64,000 nt of DNA from Palleronia aestuarii (lineage in GTDB: Bacteria > Pseudomonadota > Alphaproteobacteria > Rhodobacterales > Rhodobacteraceae). The notes under the pieces are model-generated. The model saw only the letters and a program-made list of their open reading frames with translations, searched no databases and was not told the origin of the DNA. The stretch is from NCBI RefSeq assembly GCF_003253995.1, contig NZ_QKZL01000005.1, positions 248,001 to 312,000 on the forward strand. The letters run 5' to 3'. This document shows, one piece after another, positions 63,356-64,000 of this stretch. A program made the translations under genes and the position numbers. Position 1 is the stretch's first letter; the number at the start of each line of letters is the position of its first letter.

Positions 63356-64000
63356 GTGTCGAGACAAAGCACCGGTAATGCGGTCCCCAAAAACACAGCG
63401 CCAGCCCGCCGCCGCCGCCGTGACCTGACGGAGGAGATCGCGGGCCGCATCGTGGAGCACGCGCGGTTCGCCGCCGTGCCCCTCGGAAGTCATGTCTCGA
63501 CCCAGGAGATGGCGGACCGGCTTGGTGTCTCGCGCTCGCCGGTACTCCGCGCGCTTGCGTTCCTGTCGGAAAAGGGCGTGGTCCGCCACGAGCCCAATCG
63601 CGGCTACTTTCTCGCCGGCATCGAGACGCCCGAGGAACTTGGTCGGGCGCCGCACGACGATCTCGGGGTCATCTATCTCAGGATCGCCGAAGACCGGCTT
63701 GCGGGCCGGCTTGGCGAAGTGACGACCGAGGCGCAATTGCGCGACCGGTACGGTCTGACCCGAGGAGATGTCGGTCTCGTCATGGGCCGGATCGTGGGAG
63801 AAGGCTGGGCGGCGCGGCGGCGCGGCTATGGCTGGCGCTTCTCGCCCGCGCTGAACACGCCGGAGGCGCTCGACCAGAGCTATGCCCTGCGGCTCGCCGT
63901 CGAACCCGCGGCACTTCTCGAGCCGGGCTTTCATCTTCCCGATGCAGAGGCCGCGCGGTGGCAGGACCTCGAGGAACGGCTCCTCGCGGGCGAGATCGAG
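63356..64000 (+). CDS. GntR family regulator with two winged helices (3' end beyond window)
   Basis: 215 codons from GTG 63356 (GAGGA 6 bases upstream) to the window end, still open. Residues about 20-88 are a GntR winged helix (STQEMADRLGVSRSPVLRAL; GVVRHEPNRGYFL). Residues about 105-165 look like a second winged helix (TTEAQLRDRYGLTRGDVGLV; EGWAARRRGYGWRF), followed by the start of an FCD-type domain (SYALRLAVEPAALLEPGFHL). A basic N-terminal tail (ARRRRRDL) precedes. It is divergent from the inactivated epimerase gene, so its original target there is dead. Confidence 0.8.
   Translation, partial: MSRQSTGNAVPKNTAPARRRRRDLTEEIAGRIVEHARFAAVPLGSHVSTQEMADRLGVSRSPVLRALAFLSEKGVVRHEPNRGYFLAGIETPEELGRAPHDDLGVIYLRIAEDRLAGRLGEVTTEAQLRDRYGLTRGDVGLVMGRIVGEGWAARRRGYGWRFSPALNTPEALDQSYALRLAVEPAALLEPGFHLPDAEAARWQDLEERLLAGEIE

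Overview
The window is high-GC, densely packed DNA with long runs of genes overlapping by 1-4 bases (ATGA, GTGA, TGATG). Gene content is typical of an alphaproteobacterium, most likely Rhodobacteraceae (Roseobacter group). It is an accessory nutrient-scavenging region carrying six ABC importers plus one TRAP importer. I see no rRNA, tRNA, CRISPR array, intact transposase or replication gene. That would fit a chromid, megaplasmid or chromosomal catabolic island, but the replicon type is inferred.

Layout. 1-2.2 kb: zinc uptake (znuC, cut by the window edge, and zur; divergent znuA with a Zur-box candidate between them). 2.2-4.6 kb: a divergent acid-sugar pair, PdxA2-type dehydrogenase and DUF1537 kinase. 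4.7-10.0 kb: a five-gene peptide-type ABC importer. 10.2-11.7 kb: an atypical SDR and an FCD GntR regulator. 12.0-24.6 kb: one plus-strand operon with a TPP enzyme, a branched-chain-type ABC importer (including a LivM-LivG fusion), an SDR, an AroE-like dehydrogenase, a GMC oxidoreductase and a 970-residue FAD/Fe-S dehydrogenase. 24.9-39.3 kb: one long minus-strand operon with hydantoinase/oxoprolinase HyuA-HyuB, a peptide-type ABC importer (with a DppC-DppD fusion), a creatininase-family hydrolase, a TRAP importer, an RraA-like protein and a GhrA-like reductase. A divergent FCD GntR and a gamma-glutamyltransferase-family gene lie at 39.5-41.9 kb. 42.2-51.8 kb: a minus-strand operon with a class II aldolase-like protein, another peptide-type ABC importer, an amidase, an APH-fold kinase and a class III PLP enzyme. 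Its divergent FCD GntR is preceded by two inverted repeats. 52.8-55.3 kb: a single large fusion (adenylation domain, carrier domain, membrane acyltransferase-like domain) flanked by 27-bp imperfect direct repeats. 55.8-61.7 kb: the complete urea importer urtABCDE. 61.7-63.3 kb: a decayed stretch with a PIN-domain fragment, a perfect 37-bp tandem duplication and a full-length but inactivated uronate-dehydrogenase-like gene. 63.4-64 kb: a GntR regulator with two winged helices, cut by the window end.

How it works together. Each catabolic operon pairs its own importer with hydrolases or oxidoreductases, and three of them sit beside an FCD GntR regulator. This fits substrate-inducible scavenging of small organic nitrogen and carbon compounds (amides, gamma-glutamyl or cyclic amide compounds, acid sugars, urea). 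Substrates cannot be fixed from sequence alone. The most unusual items are the adenylation-carrier-membrane acyltransferase fusion and the amidase/kinase/PLP-lyase trio.
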